Source: Paraescarpia echinospica (lineage: Eukaryota > Annelida > Polychaeta > Sabellida > Siboglinidae). Taken from it: 64,000 nucleotides of DNA. The stretch is taken from the NCBI GenBank assembly GCA_020002185.1, contig CM034537.1, positions 5,956,465-6,020,464 of the forward strand, in the 5' to 3' direction. Below are positions 13,011 through 24,301 of this stretch, piece by piece (position 1 is the first letter of the stretch; each line of letters begins with the position of its first letter). The translations under genes and the position numbers were made by a program. The notes below the pieces were generated by a model that saw nothing but the letters and a program-made list of their open reading frames with translations, had not been told where the DNA came from and searched no databases.

Positions 13011-13679
13011 GGCATACTGTCAGTAGATGTAATTGGCCTGTTGTTAGTAGATGTAATTAGCTATGATGATCATAGGGCACACTAAAAGCAGTCACTGATC
13101 CAACTGACATCAATTTTAGTAATTAGTTAGGTCCAGGTAATTGTTTGAACTTGAACAGGGTAAAATGTCCAGCCAGTGTCAGACAATGACTGAGCTGGGA
13201 GAACTGTGATGTGACTAGGTGCTACAGTTCTATTATGTAAGAGGATGTTCAGGTACACACAAACACATTAGTGGTACCTTGCTGCCTGGCTAAACAACAA
13301 AGGGGATATTGACACTTGGACACTGACCTTGCTAATTCACATTCTGTGCAAACAGTAGCTATGGACATTGCCAGGAGTTCTGCCACTGCCAGCCACATGT
13401 CTGCATCGTTAGTTTCTAGTACACAACCAAGTACAAAGTATATCTAGAGTCTGGAGGTTTTCTATACATAATACCTTATAACAAAATCCCAAAAGAAAAG
13501 TGAACACAATTTGGCAATACAATATTTTAATTTTAATTAAAAAAATTTGCTTTCAAATTTTAGAGATATTAGTACAATGTAACTATACTTTATTAATAGG
13601 TTTGCCCTGTTAAGCATTTGTTCCAATGGGGATCCGTTCCAGTTAGCCCCCTTAGTGTTATTGCTTTCTACTAAAATTT
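13011..13679. other. DNA between two TTAATT arrays, no gene recognised
   Basis: Contains a short local repeat (GTAGATGTAATTGGCCTG and TAGTAGATGTAATTAGC near 13023-13065). Nothing coding is supported. Confidence 0.45.
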
Positions 13680-13810
13680 ATTGTTAACTGAATTGAAGTT
13701 AATTGTTAATTTAATTAAACGTAATTGAAATTAATGGTAATTGAATTAAAGTTAATTGTTAATTTAATTAAAAAATGTGGAAAGTTAAGTTAATTTAATT
13801 GACCTGATAC
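13680..13810. repeat. TTAATT-rich array, right
   Basis: Repeated AAGTTAATTGTTAATTTAAT words, partner of the cluster at 12825-13010. Confidence 0.5.
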
Positions 13811-13924
13811 ATGTGTGAAGAATTACTTAACTTTCTAAGTTTTTAACTTTCTAAGCTTATTGACCCATGTCTGATCTCAACTTCTCTGGAGAAACATAAT
13901 GTGAATGAACTAGTCCAAGCTTTG

Positions 13925-14955
13925 ACATTGCAACATCATCATCTTCGTTTAGAGGCGGTGTTTCCAGACTCTGATGGGTTCGCCTTTCTTCCAATTGCCC
14001 TCTTCCACTTGACACGGTCCCGTGCGTCCCGATGGTCGATACCCATCAGATTCAAGTCTGCAGACACAGAGTTCTGCCAGGTCTTCCTTGGTCTACCGAT
14101 GGGAGCTGTCCCCTCCACCACTAACTTTGTACAGCCCTTCACCCAGTCCTCATTGTCCTTTCGCTCTATATGCCCATACCACCTCAGCCTGCTTCTTCTG
14201 ATCACATCCCCAATCACCTCCACTCCTACTCTTCTTCTAAGCTCTGCACTGGGTTGTCTGTCGCTGAGAGATGTGCCACACATCCATCTCAACCCTTTCC
14301 ATCCTCGTGTCATGATCGGTCCTCATGGCCCACATCTCACACCCATACAACAGGCAACTTCTGACACAAGCTACACCTGGCCCTTCATCTTCAGGGGGGG
14401 TGCTTTGGAAGTCAGGAAGAGTGTTAACTCCCTGAACTTCTGCCAGGCACACCTCACTCTTGCCGTTACCGCTGCATCCACCCCTTCGCATTTAACATGT
14501 GACCCAGATAGCAGAAATTGTCTACTCTGTTGTATGTCTCTCCATCCACCTCTAAGCCCTCTTTCATCGCTTCTGCAAGTGGTACCTCTCCCCGACACTC
14601 TTGCACACAAACATTGCGCTCACTGCCTGCAGGCTGCCCTTCACACCACTGCATCTCCTGTGGACCCACTTCGTACATGATGTACACTGAAGCGAGTTTG
14701 TGGCTACACCCTTGCTACAGACTCCACATGGCCATGCACCAGACTCTGACATCACTCCTCTGTCACCTATGCTGACCATCACCTTCGACTTCCCGGCGTT
14801 CACCTTCAGTCCTTTGGCCACCAGTCTTCGTGTGACACTCCACCAGCTTCCTTTTCAGTTCTTCCCTGGTCATTGCCATAAGGACGAGATCATCTGCATA
14901 CAGCAGCTCCCAGGGCAGTCCTCCTCTTGCCTACTTCGTCACCACATCCATCACA
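13925..14955 (-). pseudogene. Non-LTR retrotransposon reverse transcriptase, C-terminal half, broken
   Basis: Reading the minus strand from 14955 downward: LPWELLYADDLVLMAM places the catalytic YADD motif at 14889-14900. After a frameshift near 14821 follows GLKVNAGKSKVMV, then a Cys-rich segment CGVCSKGVATNSLQCTSC ending in KWVHRRCSGV (14564-14821), found downstream of the RT core in some invertebrate LINEs. Further down come a segment with NFCYLGHMLN (near 14500) and GRPRKTW with LRWYGHIERK (13939-14313), the usual end of such RT proteins. The frame changes several times, so no single polypeptide survives. Endonuclease and the N-terminal half of the RT are absent: a 5'-truncated copy. The tail at 13930-13945 has a CATCATCATC run. 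Apparent plus-strand frames here (for example 13901-14680) are antisense shadows. Confidence 0.85.
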
Positions 14956-15026
14956 ATGGCAACACAGGATCCAAACCTGGGTTCTCTCGATTGAGAGTCT
15001 GATGCTCTGCCACTGCTCCACTGTGC
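14953..15026 (-). mobile_element. tRNA-like SINE head joined to the RT relic
   Basis: On the minus strand the order is GGAGCAGTGGCAGAGC (A-box-like), GACTCTCAATCGAGAG (a stem and loop at the anticodon-arm position) and GGTTTGGATCC (B-box-like). The same phrase AGCATCAGACTCT...GAGAGAACCC...GGTTTRRATCCTG recurs at 19490-19600 and in its mirror copy, so this is a repeat family, not a working tRNA gene; I could not fold a clean acceptor stem. It abuts the RT relic at about 14953, where ATGGATGTGGTGACG begins the LINE sequence on the minus strand. Confidence 0.6.
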
Positions 15027-15395
15027 TCTACAATTTATATCTAAGAGCATAATTTGAGAAATGTAGCCTCAATTTGTTGTTTTTGACATTTATTTTTAAT
15101 TACTGAAAACTTTTACAAATCAACATCTTTTAGGATTACCGTTAGAATGTATGTAGGGTAACTGAATAACTATGTTAAGCTTTCTATAACAGTACTGGTA
15201 AAAATGGTGGAGGATGACTTTCAAAGGAAGGAAAGAGTGATGTCGTCATATTACTTCTTGTGTAATGATTTCTCGGGTTACCCTATTTTTATTTATTCAT
15301 AATAAATCTCTTGGAAATGCAGATCTAATGAATCAGCACTTGTTATTATGATATCTCTATTCAGTTGTCAAATATAGATTGTTTCCCCAGAGTGC

Positions 15396-16050
15396 GGACA
15401 GTTGCCCAGTGGAAAGTTGCCCAGTGGTCAAATGAAGAAGTGGACACTTGCTCAGTGACAATAATTTTTTCTATAAATGTAATAAAATCATGAAATGTAA
15501 TAAAATCAATTTGACATTAATATTATTTAATGTTATTTATATTATTATATTCCTTAATTTAGGATGAAATTCTTTGTTAGATAATTGACATAGACCTGGA
15601 ATGTTGGCTTAGAGCAGCTCGCCGGCCATTCTCACCCCTCTGTGTGGACTCTGATAAACGCCCTATGCAAGGACCATGCCCTTGTTGACACCATGATCCT
15701 GCAAGACCAGAATGGTCAACCTCCACGTAAGCGGGTTAAGCATACAACACAGCAGCTTCAAACCCAGCTTCGTACTTTGTGCCAAAACTTTGTTGTTGAG
15801 GACAAGGAGGTGGGAGACTTCTTCGTTCTGTTGCCCACAGTATTAGACTTGCATGAACGCAAGAACATGAACTATGACAATACGAATGAATGTATTGTGA
15901 ATGTATTGATTGACATTGGTATGAAATTATGAATGTGCGCATTCATGTATCATGTTTTGTTATTAAAAAAGGACTTTTATTACATTTATGTACATTTTTT
16001 GGTCACTGTGCAAGTGTCCACTTTTTCATTTGACCACTGGGCAACTGTCC
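15396..16050 (+). mobile_element. MULE-like DNA transposon relic with inverted ends
   Basis: The left end reads GGACAGTTGCCCAGTGG, a 15-bp local duplication of GTTGCCCAGTGG, then TCAAATGAAGAAGTGGACAC and TTGCTCAGTGAC. The reverse complement of the right end (16001-16050) reads the same without the duplication: GGACAGTTGCCCAGTGGTCA, AATGAAAAAGTGGACACTTG, CACAGTGACC. This gives inverted ends of about 50 bp around a 655-bp element. The interior codes a piece resembling the C-terminal part of MULE/FLYWCH-type transposases. No matching 9-bp target duplication was seen. Confidence 0.6.
15642..15932 (+). pseudogene. C-terminal fragment of a putative MULE-type transposase
   Basis: 96 codons beginning with the pattern WTLINALCKDHALVDTMIL and QNGQPPRKRVKHTTQQL. 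A helical stretch followed by a basic PPRKR segment and a Gln-rich helix resembles the C-terminal region of MULE transposases that carry FLYWCH fingers. The upstream sequence in another frame (about 15600-15640) can be read as LRAARRPFSPL, suggesting a frameshift. No catalytic DDE residues remain. The family call is by resemblance and moderate at best. Confidence 0.45.
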
Positions 16051-16307
16051 ACTACCCATCCTAATTTTGATCTCATACAACATGCCACTATACAGATGTC
16101 TTATAATCCTAATGAACATAAATATTCATTATATTATAGATGTGTAGTTAACCAAAATATATTATATATACCAACCACATACTTATACCACATTGGTACT
16201 AATATCCTGTTGATTTTGATCCTTGAATTGTACGGTCTACCCAATATGTAATTTTGGAAAAAAGGAGCCAACTTTAACTGTGCAGTGTTGTCTCAATGTA
16301 CCGATTT

Positions 16308-16580
16308 TGACAATTATTTTTATACCTTGCTGATGCTCAATGGCAGAACCCTGAGCTCATTTACTATACAAATTAAATAAGAGTGGATGTAGTTGGTAAA
16401 GGTCATTACATAATTGTACCAACAGGAATTAAAACACATACACCAATCGATGAGATAAAGCAAAACAAATCATACTCTCACCAAGGTACTACACAAACAA
16501 TTATTAAATGACAGTCAGATTAGCAAAGATGGGGGCGGTCATTTCCCCCACTGGCCTCCAGCAGTAGAGGCCAAACCCCC
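16308..16580 (-). repeat. Dispersed repeat family, copy 3 (inverted relative to copies 1 and 2)
   Basis: Reverse complement of the unit at 11584-11860: TACCTTGCTGATGCTCAATG, GCAGAACCCTGAGCTC, AGTGGATGTAGTTGGTAAAG, ACAAACAATTATTAAATGAC, GGTCATTTCCCCCACT and GCCTCCAGCAGTAG in order. Copies 1 and 3 face each other as inverted ends of a 5-kb interval, though flanking duplications were not found. Confidence 0.75.
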
Positions 16581-16675
16581 ATCCTCATTTGGGATTGGTC
16601 TTTAAAAATAGTTTAATAAACAAACATGTTAAATCAAGCAACAAGCCTACCTATTATTGCTATGTTGATGCTAGT

Positions 16676-18075
16676 CAGGCCTCGACATTAACACGGACCC
16701 GCTGGCCCGGCGCCTTTTTTCAAGCTGTTGGGCCAGTTCGGGCCACCAGTTTTCATATTTTACGGGCCCGATGGGCCACTGGTTATAATCCGATTGACCA
16801 GTTGTGTTTCCGGTAACCCGATCCTACCTAACAAAATGGGACGACCTTAAAGCCTAATCTTTTTATTTGGTATTTCAATCAATCATATTCGTTTTGTTAC
16901 ATTTGTAACAAATTAAACATCAGCAAATACCCATGTGGATACGATGACATGTATGCACTGCCGAACTCATTTGTGTCTGCTTGCATTATTGGCGAATGAC
17001 GGCAGTAATTAATTACTAACCCAATAAGCAGTCTTATTACACGTTGACTAGGGGTGGCAAGATGACAGTGGATAATTCAAAGACATCAAAAACATTAAAT
17101 ATAATTTGTTATACTGTCAAAAGGTTGATAGCATTGCAAAAGACAATGGCTGCAGCGGTGGATTTTGTAATAAAGCCTTGACAGAATGAGAGCAAGGACT
17201 CTGGACAGCGTTCACACTAACACTTCGCAGACGGATGCGTTGTTTACATCGTCACTGACGCAAGTGATACACATGGTATCGGCGTTCATATGCAAATTTA
17301 TCATGATATCATGTACACCTGATCCTGGCAATACTGGCCATACAATTGAACCTCAAGCACAATCAAAACATGCTTTTGATGTCCTGATGACAACCAGCTA
17401 AAATTTCTAGGCCACCTACCCAGGAAAATACTTGTCATCTTTCAAAACACCTATACTATAGGTACTTGTCAGCTTCGTGAGTTTGTCTTCACAGATTCAG
17501 TGACTTTACTCTTAATATAAAATAAAATATTCATGGAAAGTGTCAATGAATGAGTCAATTGTCAATAATAAAAATACGAAGTGTATTTTGATAATATACG
17601 AGCTGATAATAGGTCTATTTAATGTCACATTGCAATTTTTTATGTTTGATTTTTATAGTATTCTTGGAATTTAAACCGACTATTATGTGATATGTATACA
17701 GAAGTGACACAACACTGACGGTGACTTTTACCATTGATGCAAATGGTTTGTTTTTTATTTATTTTGTTGTAATAAAGTGTGTACATAAATGTGCAAAGAT
17801 TATTTTTTTGCGAGTGACACCTTTTGCATTAATAGCAGAATAGCACCATGATTAAAAATCTTTGCGTTCTCACATCTTATAGTTGTTATTTTAATTCCAT
17901 AAAAGAATATATACAAATAACAGCTTTGGAAAACCCTGCATTCATGTCATCGCTCCTAGTGAACCCTCGTGTACTTCTTGTGAAGCAAAGGGCATCTTGG
18001 TGTCAGCATTTTTTTAGAAAGTTCGAGCCAGTAACTTTTTGGGAGGGCCAGTGACTTATCAGCCTCCTAAAGCCC
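16676..18075. mobile_element. Possible hAT-like element with a TCGACATTAAC-type end
   Basis: The left end CAGGCCTCGACATTAACACG, followed by repeated GGCCCG/GGGCCAC words (16676-16790), has the look of a hAT terminal repeat of the CAG...TCGACATTAAC type. A diverged partner may be the GAGCCAGTAAC and GGGAGGGCCAGTGACTTATC stretch ending near 18075. No transposase and no target duplication were found; the right limit is a guess. Confidence 0.3.
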
Positions 18076-19489
18076 AACCCTATGTCCTCATCATGGGAGG
18101 TGGAAACGGGTAAAGCCGGCCAACAGGGCACTGGTGAAACTAGGTAGGCCAATCCCCTACCTGGTGGATTCAATGGATTACAGAAGTATCAATGACAAAT
18201 TTAAGCCAACACGACTTGGGGGAGGAAGGACCTTCAGTTCAAAGGGGGATGATGCTGCATAGTGAAAGCCACAAAATTGACTTAAATTATATAAAATGGT
18301 TAAGTGGCTATAGTTGAGCACATCTGTAAAAAATGACAGCAAATTGTTTCTGTAATTCCCTAGTATGTGAATATAGGGTAAACACCCAAAACCACAGACA
18401 ACATTGTTTACCTATTTTCAAGTGCCTATATACAGAGAAGCTTACAAGTCACACATGTCTGAAATGTAGACATATTGGTATAGGTTGTCTATACAAACGA
18501 TATGAAAGGGAGAAGAAAGATTACAAAAAATTTTGAAAACGTTTTGTTAATTCTGACAGCGATTTCAGCAGGCTGTATTTCATTGTTATCCCTATAGGTA
18601 TTATGATACAATGTCCAAATTGCTACCATCTATTGTCAGGGATACTAGCAATAATCTTTGTTTTAATAGATATCTACTTTTATTCTACCCTACTATCATA
18701 ATAATACAACTTTAATTTTTTTTTTTTAAATTGTCCACATGAAACGGCAATTATTCAAACTTCCTAAAAATATATTGATTTGGCACATGTACCTTCCAAA
18801 CACAAACTATTTTAACACAAAAGTAAAGTAATTTTTTAATCTATAAAAATAATAATAATAATATATATAATGTGGTACTTTTTGTCTCTTTAACTGGTTT
18901 TCCTGTTAGTTTTTGGCTGAACATTACATTTTACCTACTATCTTCTTTCCAACAACCAAATAAGCAATGCGTACACAATGAAAAGAGCTTTCTTCAGAAT
19001 AAATCTAGTCATTGGCACTTATAGCATAACAAAAACTATGCACATACACATCATCTTATGACACAGATTAATTTCAAAACAGTCTGGGTAACTTCAAAAC
19101 ATCACACCTATGTATGCTCAAATTACATACAATTTCAAAACACTACTGTCACTATATTTTACTGGTGTTTTTACCGGGGATCCATTTTTACCAGCCATTT
19201 ACAACTGTCACCTTTGTGCTTTTTCCATAGGTATGCATTAAAGAAACCTTGACGTTTTCAGTTCTGTTACCCAGAATCACCCTCTTAAGCCAGGGGTGAT
19301 AATTATTATTAGGAAGTTTGCCAAATGAGGCTAACTATGCACCTTGCAAATTATAAGTTTTTTACTTTATCCACTGTACAAATTAAATAAAAAATTCCTG
19401 GCTATGCCATGTGATAAGTTGACTAGGAAGGCGGTCAACTGCATTTTCATTGAAACACTAAACCTAAATAATTCTAACCATAAATGACC

Positions 19490-19600
19490 CTGAGTGTGTG
19501 TCGACTCATTCACTGGAGCATCAGACTCTGAACTGAGAGAACCCTGGTTTAAATCCTGTTGCTGCCGTTTTGAACTTTCGTTTACTCTATATTGTTCCAG
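19490..19600 (+). mobile_element. tRNA-like SINE fragment (left arm copy)
   Basis: Contains CACTGGAGCATCAGACTCTG, CTGAGAGAACCCTGGTTTAA and ATCCTGTTGCTGCC. The B-box-like GGTTTAAATCC is well kept, the A-box less so. It belongs to the same family as the head at 14953-15026. Not a functional tRNA gene. Confidence 0.55.
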
Positions 19601-20362
19601 TTCACTCAGCAGTATAAATATATAGACTGTGGTGGATATTTATATATGAATGGTCTTAGCACATTAATTTGCAGTGTGGCTGAGAAGTCTAGATGGCGTT
19701 CAATTGGGTTTAGGCCTACAATGGCTACTTCCCGTTATGGCTACATGTTAGGGGAGCAATTAATTAAGCATTCAAACTAGTCCCGTTATAGCTACTTTCT
19801 AGATTCTCTTCCTGAACCAAGGAAGACTCAATTCAATTATGCAAAATCAAATATACTTCAAATATTCTGTACAAAATATTCCATAGTATGTCCATTATTA
19901 TGTATGAAAGTTATGAAAGTCGTGAATTACAGTGTGTATCACTAACATTTCAGCAACCAGGAAACTTAGTACAAATTGTCTTCATACGTATACTTTTGTT
20001 TGTTCAAGTTGAACCTTGTCCACTGGTCAACTATATCAACATACACAGCCAGTGGGAAACAGTGTAGATGTTGGTGGGCAGAATTAAAGCCACAGTGTTG
20101 GCTTGGAAAAAATCAGGAAATAAAGTCACATTATTTTAAGACTATGTACTAAATACAAATTATTGCACTTTTTGACTGATAATTCAGCACAATACAATTT
20201 GATGATTAAGACAAATATATAAAAAAAATACATTACACATGTTCATGGATAATAGAACACAATAAAGATTTATGAATAATAATGACGAATACTCTGATGA
20301 TGAGACTCTGTCACAGCCTTACATTTTTGTATTTCATGACATATATTGTTGTTGGGTTTTGC

Positions 20363-21979
20363 TTATCCATTTCCGGATGTTGCAGCCTTGACGGATTGTC
20401 TATAGACAGCTATTTCGTTTGCCAGTCTCCCCACTCGCCAGACGTAGGCTCCCATCCATTCCTCTATGTCCTTCCCCCATTGTCTCCTAGGTCTTCCTCT
20501 GCTTCTTCTGCCTTCTACTTTTCCTTCCATTATTAGTCTCTCTAGAGACTGATGCCATTTCACATGGCCGAAATAACTTAGTTTCTGTTTCTTTACAAAG
20601 TTCAATCAAGTCCCGGGTATAACACCAAGCTCTTCTGTGATGGATTTGTTAGTTCTGCATTCAATCCACGAAACTTGTAATATCTTTCTACAACACTTGT
20701 TTTAAAATGCATTTATACGTTTAATAATGTTCTTATTAAGAGTCCAGGTTTCGCATCCATATGTAGCCGTTGGAAATATGCAGACTCGGATAATTCGTAG
20801 TTTCATATCTTTGTTCGTTGCTTTCCACAGCTTCTTCATCTCCGTCAACTTTTTACTTGCCATTGCCAACCTCCGCTTGATCTCTTTCGTCCCATCTCCA
20901 TCCGCTTCTATCAGTGACCCCAGATATTCAAAACTTTCCACTCGTTCTATTTCCTCGCCATCTACTGTGACCTCTGATGGTTCTCAACATCCCTTCACAT
21001 CCATAATCTTAGTCTTCTTTACGTTTAGTTTCCATCCTTTCATCTCGCTGTGCTCTTTAACAGTAGTTATCAGTTTATCCAATCCCTCTTTTGTATCGGA
21101 TATTAACGCTGTGTCATCGGCATATCTCAATTCATATATCTCCTGTCCATTCACTCTCAGTCCATTAAAAAACTTGCTTCTCATGTCAGTCTCGACTTCT
21201 CTCATGATATTCTCTGTGTATAGACTGAATAGGTGGGGGGACAAAATGCACCCCTGTCTCACTCCCTTGCTGACTGAGAACCAATCTGTGGTACCACACT
21301 CTAATCTCACTGCAGACTGCTGTCCAACATATACATTTTGGATAAGTGATGTAATTTTCTGGTCAAATCCCATGTGTATCAAGGTTTTCCAGAGTTGTTG
21401 ATGACTAACATTATCAAAAGCTTTTGAATAATCTATGAAACAGATCCTAAGGTCATGGTTGAATTCTCTGCATTACTGAATTAACATCTTCAGGTTGAAA
21501 ATGTGATCTCTTGTTCCTCTTCCAGTCTGGAAACCAGCTTGTGTTCTGTTGACTTCACATTCTAATTTTGTTGTGATTCTCTTCATTATGATTTTTAGCA
21601 TAATTTTGCTCACATGGCTGATGAGGGATATAGTCCTGTGGTTTGAGCATTCTTGTATGTCACCTTTTTTCGGTATTGGTATAAGGATAGCTCGTTTCCA
21701 GTCCATGGGCCATGTTCCACTTCTCCATATTTTCTTGCATAATGTGTGATAGATATCCATGCCTGCTTCTCCACTTGCTCTTATAACTTCTGCAGTGATG
21801 TTATCAGTGCCAGGTGATTTTCCATCTTTTATACTTTTTATTGCCCACTCTACCTCTGAACGCAAAGGCTGAAGTTCATCTTCTGGTTCTGTCCTCTGAC
21901 ATATATAAGTGACATTTTTATGAAAGTTATAAAACATATCATTGTGTTTTTCCAATACCGACTCTAGGGGGCCCCACAA
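20363..21979 (-). pseudogene. RTE/F52C9.6-like LINE reverse transcriptase (left arm copy)
   Basis: One minus-strand frame runs about 539 codons with no frameshift but several stops. Order of motifs: KSIKDGKSPGTDNITAEVI; PIPKKGDIQECSNHRTISL; CFIDYSKAFDNVSH (motif A); KGVRQGCILSPHLFSLYTE (motif B); RYADDTALIS (motif C, YADD at 21113-21124); FEYLGSLIEADG; TYGCETWTL; YFGHVKWHQ; GRRSRGRPRRQW, then a natural end. In-frame stops lie at 21473-21475 (TAA), 20984-20986 (TGA), 20702-20704 (TAA) and 20606-20608 (TGA). The endonuclease is missing, so it is 5'-truncated just before a short CCCCACA...TGTGGGG hairpin. The stops rule out an active enzyme, although the catalytic Asp pair is intact. Clade within non-LTR elements needs a phylogeny. 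Confidence 0.9.
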
Positions 21980-21985
21980 GTTTGT

Positions 21986-23070
21986 GTGGGGTTATATGTT
22001 TCACAATGCAGAGGGCACCACATGCTCATGTGGGGGTCCATAATGCAGAGGGTTAGTTTCTATCTGGAATAATGAGGGGTGTGGAGTTGGTGGACCACGT
22101 GGTTTCATCTTAAATTCAAACACCACATTAGTATCACCAGCAAGTCAGTAACGAGGTTTTGTTTTGGGAGTGCGTTTTCAGACAAAGTGGGACTCATGTG
22201 TGGTCCATTGAGATTTGTCCCATTTTTTACTAATTTACAAAATTAAACCTAATTTACACCTATTTTTATGCATAAAATCCAACATGCAATGATACTATTA
22301 ATATAACTTAGTTATTTACTTGAAAAGCTTTGCAGGGTGTGCAATTTTTAATATATTTGATTAATAACAATATATTTTTGTCATAAAATGACAATGAAAT
22401 TTCAAAGATGAAAATGAGTCACCAAGAAGGGTGGATGTGTCAAGTTATTTTAGAATAAACACAGTGTTACAATTTTGTGATAATTACAATCTTTTTTTTA
22501 GTCAATAAATTATATTCATGATTTGCAGCTCAAAAGTTCCATAACTGATCAAAATCAGAATTAAATTAGTAATTTAATAAACCTTTAAAAAACATGTTCT
22601 GTAACTAGAAGATTAGAACAAAAATGTCCTCTTGAGGAATTTCAATTAAATTACAGGTGTCAAACAGTTGAGTAGCATAACCCCTAGGCCACAATGACAG
22701 CAGGAAATACAAACTATAGGCCTAATATAATATGGCTGATGGGGTGTAGATGAGCCTGTGTCGCTCCCGAGATTTTCTGAGTGGACTCAGATTAAAAATT
22801 GTCAACGGAAAGTTGGCAAACACATTGTTTTTCGTTACGCTTCGCCGACTCAATGCACATCAGTGACTGGCAGCCCAGCATGTCTTACGCAATACCCTGT
22901 CTGTCTTACATAATACTGGACAACAGACATGCGTAAGTCAAAGAGATGCTCCAGGTCCAACTGGCACTTAGGATAATAGATCTCTTCAATGACTTCGCGG
23001 TTTTAAACAAGATGAAATCTGTGCTGTTTCCGGGTGAACTAACTTGTCAAATTCAAGAACTTCACTCTAT
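21986..23070. other. Arm sequence with small hairpins, no gene
   Basis: Just beside the RT truncation lie CCCCACAAGTTTGTGTGGGG (about 21973-21992) and CCACATGCTCATGTGG (about 22019-22034), with AATGCAGAGGG repeated on both sides of the second. Beyond that the stretch is plain A+T-rich DNA. The mirror is 38755-39839. Confidence 0.6.
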
Positions 23071-23198
23071 ATTATAGGAACTACAAACGCAGCTTGAGGA
23101 AAAGGACAATAAGATTCAAAGCCTGGAGAATAAAATTGTCAAACTAGAAGTGCAAATAGATAAAAAATGTACAATATAATCAAAGGGCTAACCTACAA

Positions 23199-23543
23199 GT
23201 GAGTGGTCTAGTCGAAAATTATCAACAGAAAGACCTGGAGGAAAAGGTGCTGACACTATTCAATGAACTCATGAACATTTCTCCTCCCATTGATGTCTGT
23301 GACATAGAAAGAGTGCGCAGAACTGGGCTAACTTCAGACAACAAACCACGACAAGTCATCATACGTTTCCGCAGCCAGAGAACGCTCGACGCAATCTACC
23401 AACAACGAACTGCACTGAAATTTCTGAACGACAGAAAACCAAAGCAAACATCAAAGATCTACATTAATGAGGACTTGACAACCCTGCACTCAAAAATGGC
23501 CTATCAAGCGAGACAACTGAAAAAAATACAACAAAATAAGTGA
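23199..23543 (+). pseudogene. LINE ORF1 protein, RRM-like RNA-binding domain (left arm)
   Basis: 114 codons: SGLVENYQQKDLEEKVLTLF, then DIERVRRTG, RQVIIRFRSQRTLDAIYQQR and SKIYINEDLT, then a basic end. This follows the ORF1 pattern of L1/CR1-type LINEs, where an RRM fold (G-L-x-E, then R-x-x-R-x-G, then a V-I-x-F strand, then I-N-E-D-L-T) binds the element RNA. Directly upstream, in another frame (about 23085-23170), KDNKIQSLENKIVKLEVQI is a heptad coiled coil, the usual N-terminal trimerisation part, so a frameshift near 23170-23195 separates the two. The longest surviving piece of this element. Confidence 0.75.
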
Positions 23544-24301
23544 ATGCTGGGCATTTAGTGGAAATGAACTGATCAAGGACAGAAACAATGTCATCCACAA
23601 AATGAGTGCCATGACTGATTTCCACAAATACGAGTAATGTGCATCAACTCTGTGATCACTCACATGACATGGATATTTAAAATACATCTCCAGAGATCAT
23701 TTTAAGACAACTGAACGACAATAAAACTGTGAATGCTATATTCATTGGGACTTAAGACAGTTTATGACAGGAATAAATGTATTGGTCAGACAAGTTAACC
23801 ATTTCAAAAAAGATACAGAATTACAGCACATGTCATAACAATAAAAAGACAGTTATATACAGTACATAATGTGTACTGGGTACTCATGTGTATTACTCTG
23901 ATATTGCTGTACAGGCAGTTCTTGTTCTGTCATGTTTACATTGTCAATATGTTTTTTTGAAGAGAAGGAAGGCTCTCTGTTTAGAAGGCCGGTCCGGATA
24001 CATCCGGTCACGATATGTCTTGTTCATTATGTTTTTTATATATATATATTTCTTATATGTTTATTACTATTGTTGCACAGACATGCATTTCTTGTATGAT
24101 GACAGATATGGTGACATGCTATGCAGCATGGAGATTACTAACTTCCTATTGCTACGATAAAATAAGGCTTTTTGTTGACAGTGGACAGTCGGCCGTTACT
24201 GCATATGTTTCCATCATAATTATTAATTTAAATGATGTTAGCTAACGAATCATTTCCATGGTTTCAAGGAAGATCATTTTTTATTTAATGTATTACACTA
24301 A

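Noticed and set aside
13901..14680. 259-codon plus-strand open frame
   Set aside because: It is antisense to the recognised minus-strand reverse-transcriptase relic (GRPRKTW, LRWYGHIERK, KWVHRRCSGV).
20727..21401. 224-codon plus-strand open frame (mirrored at 40424-41098)
   Set aside because: Antisense shadow of the RT frame carrying RYADDTALIS.
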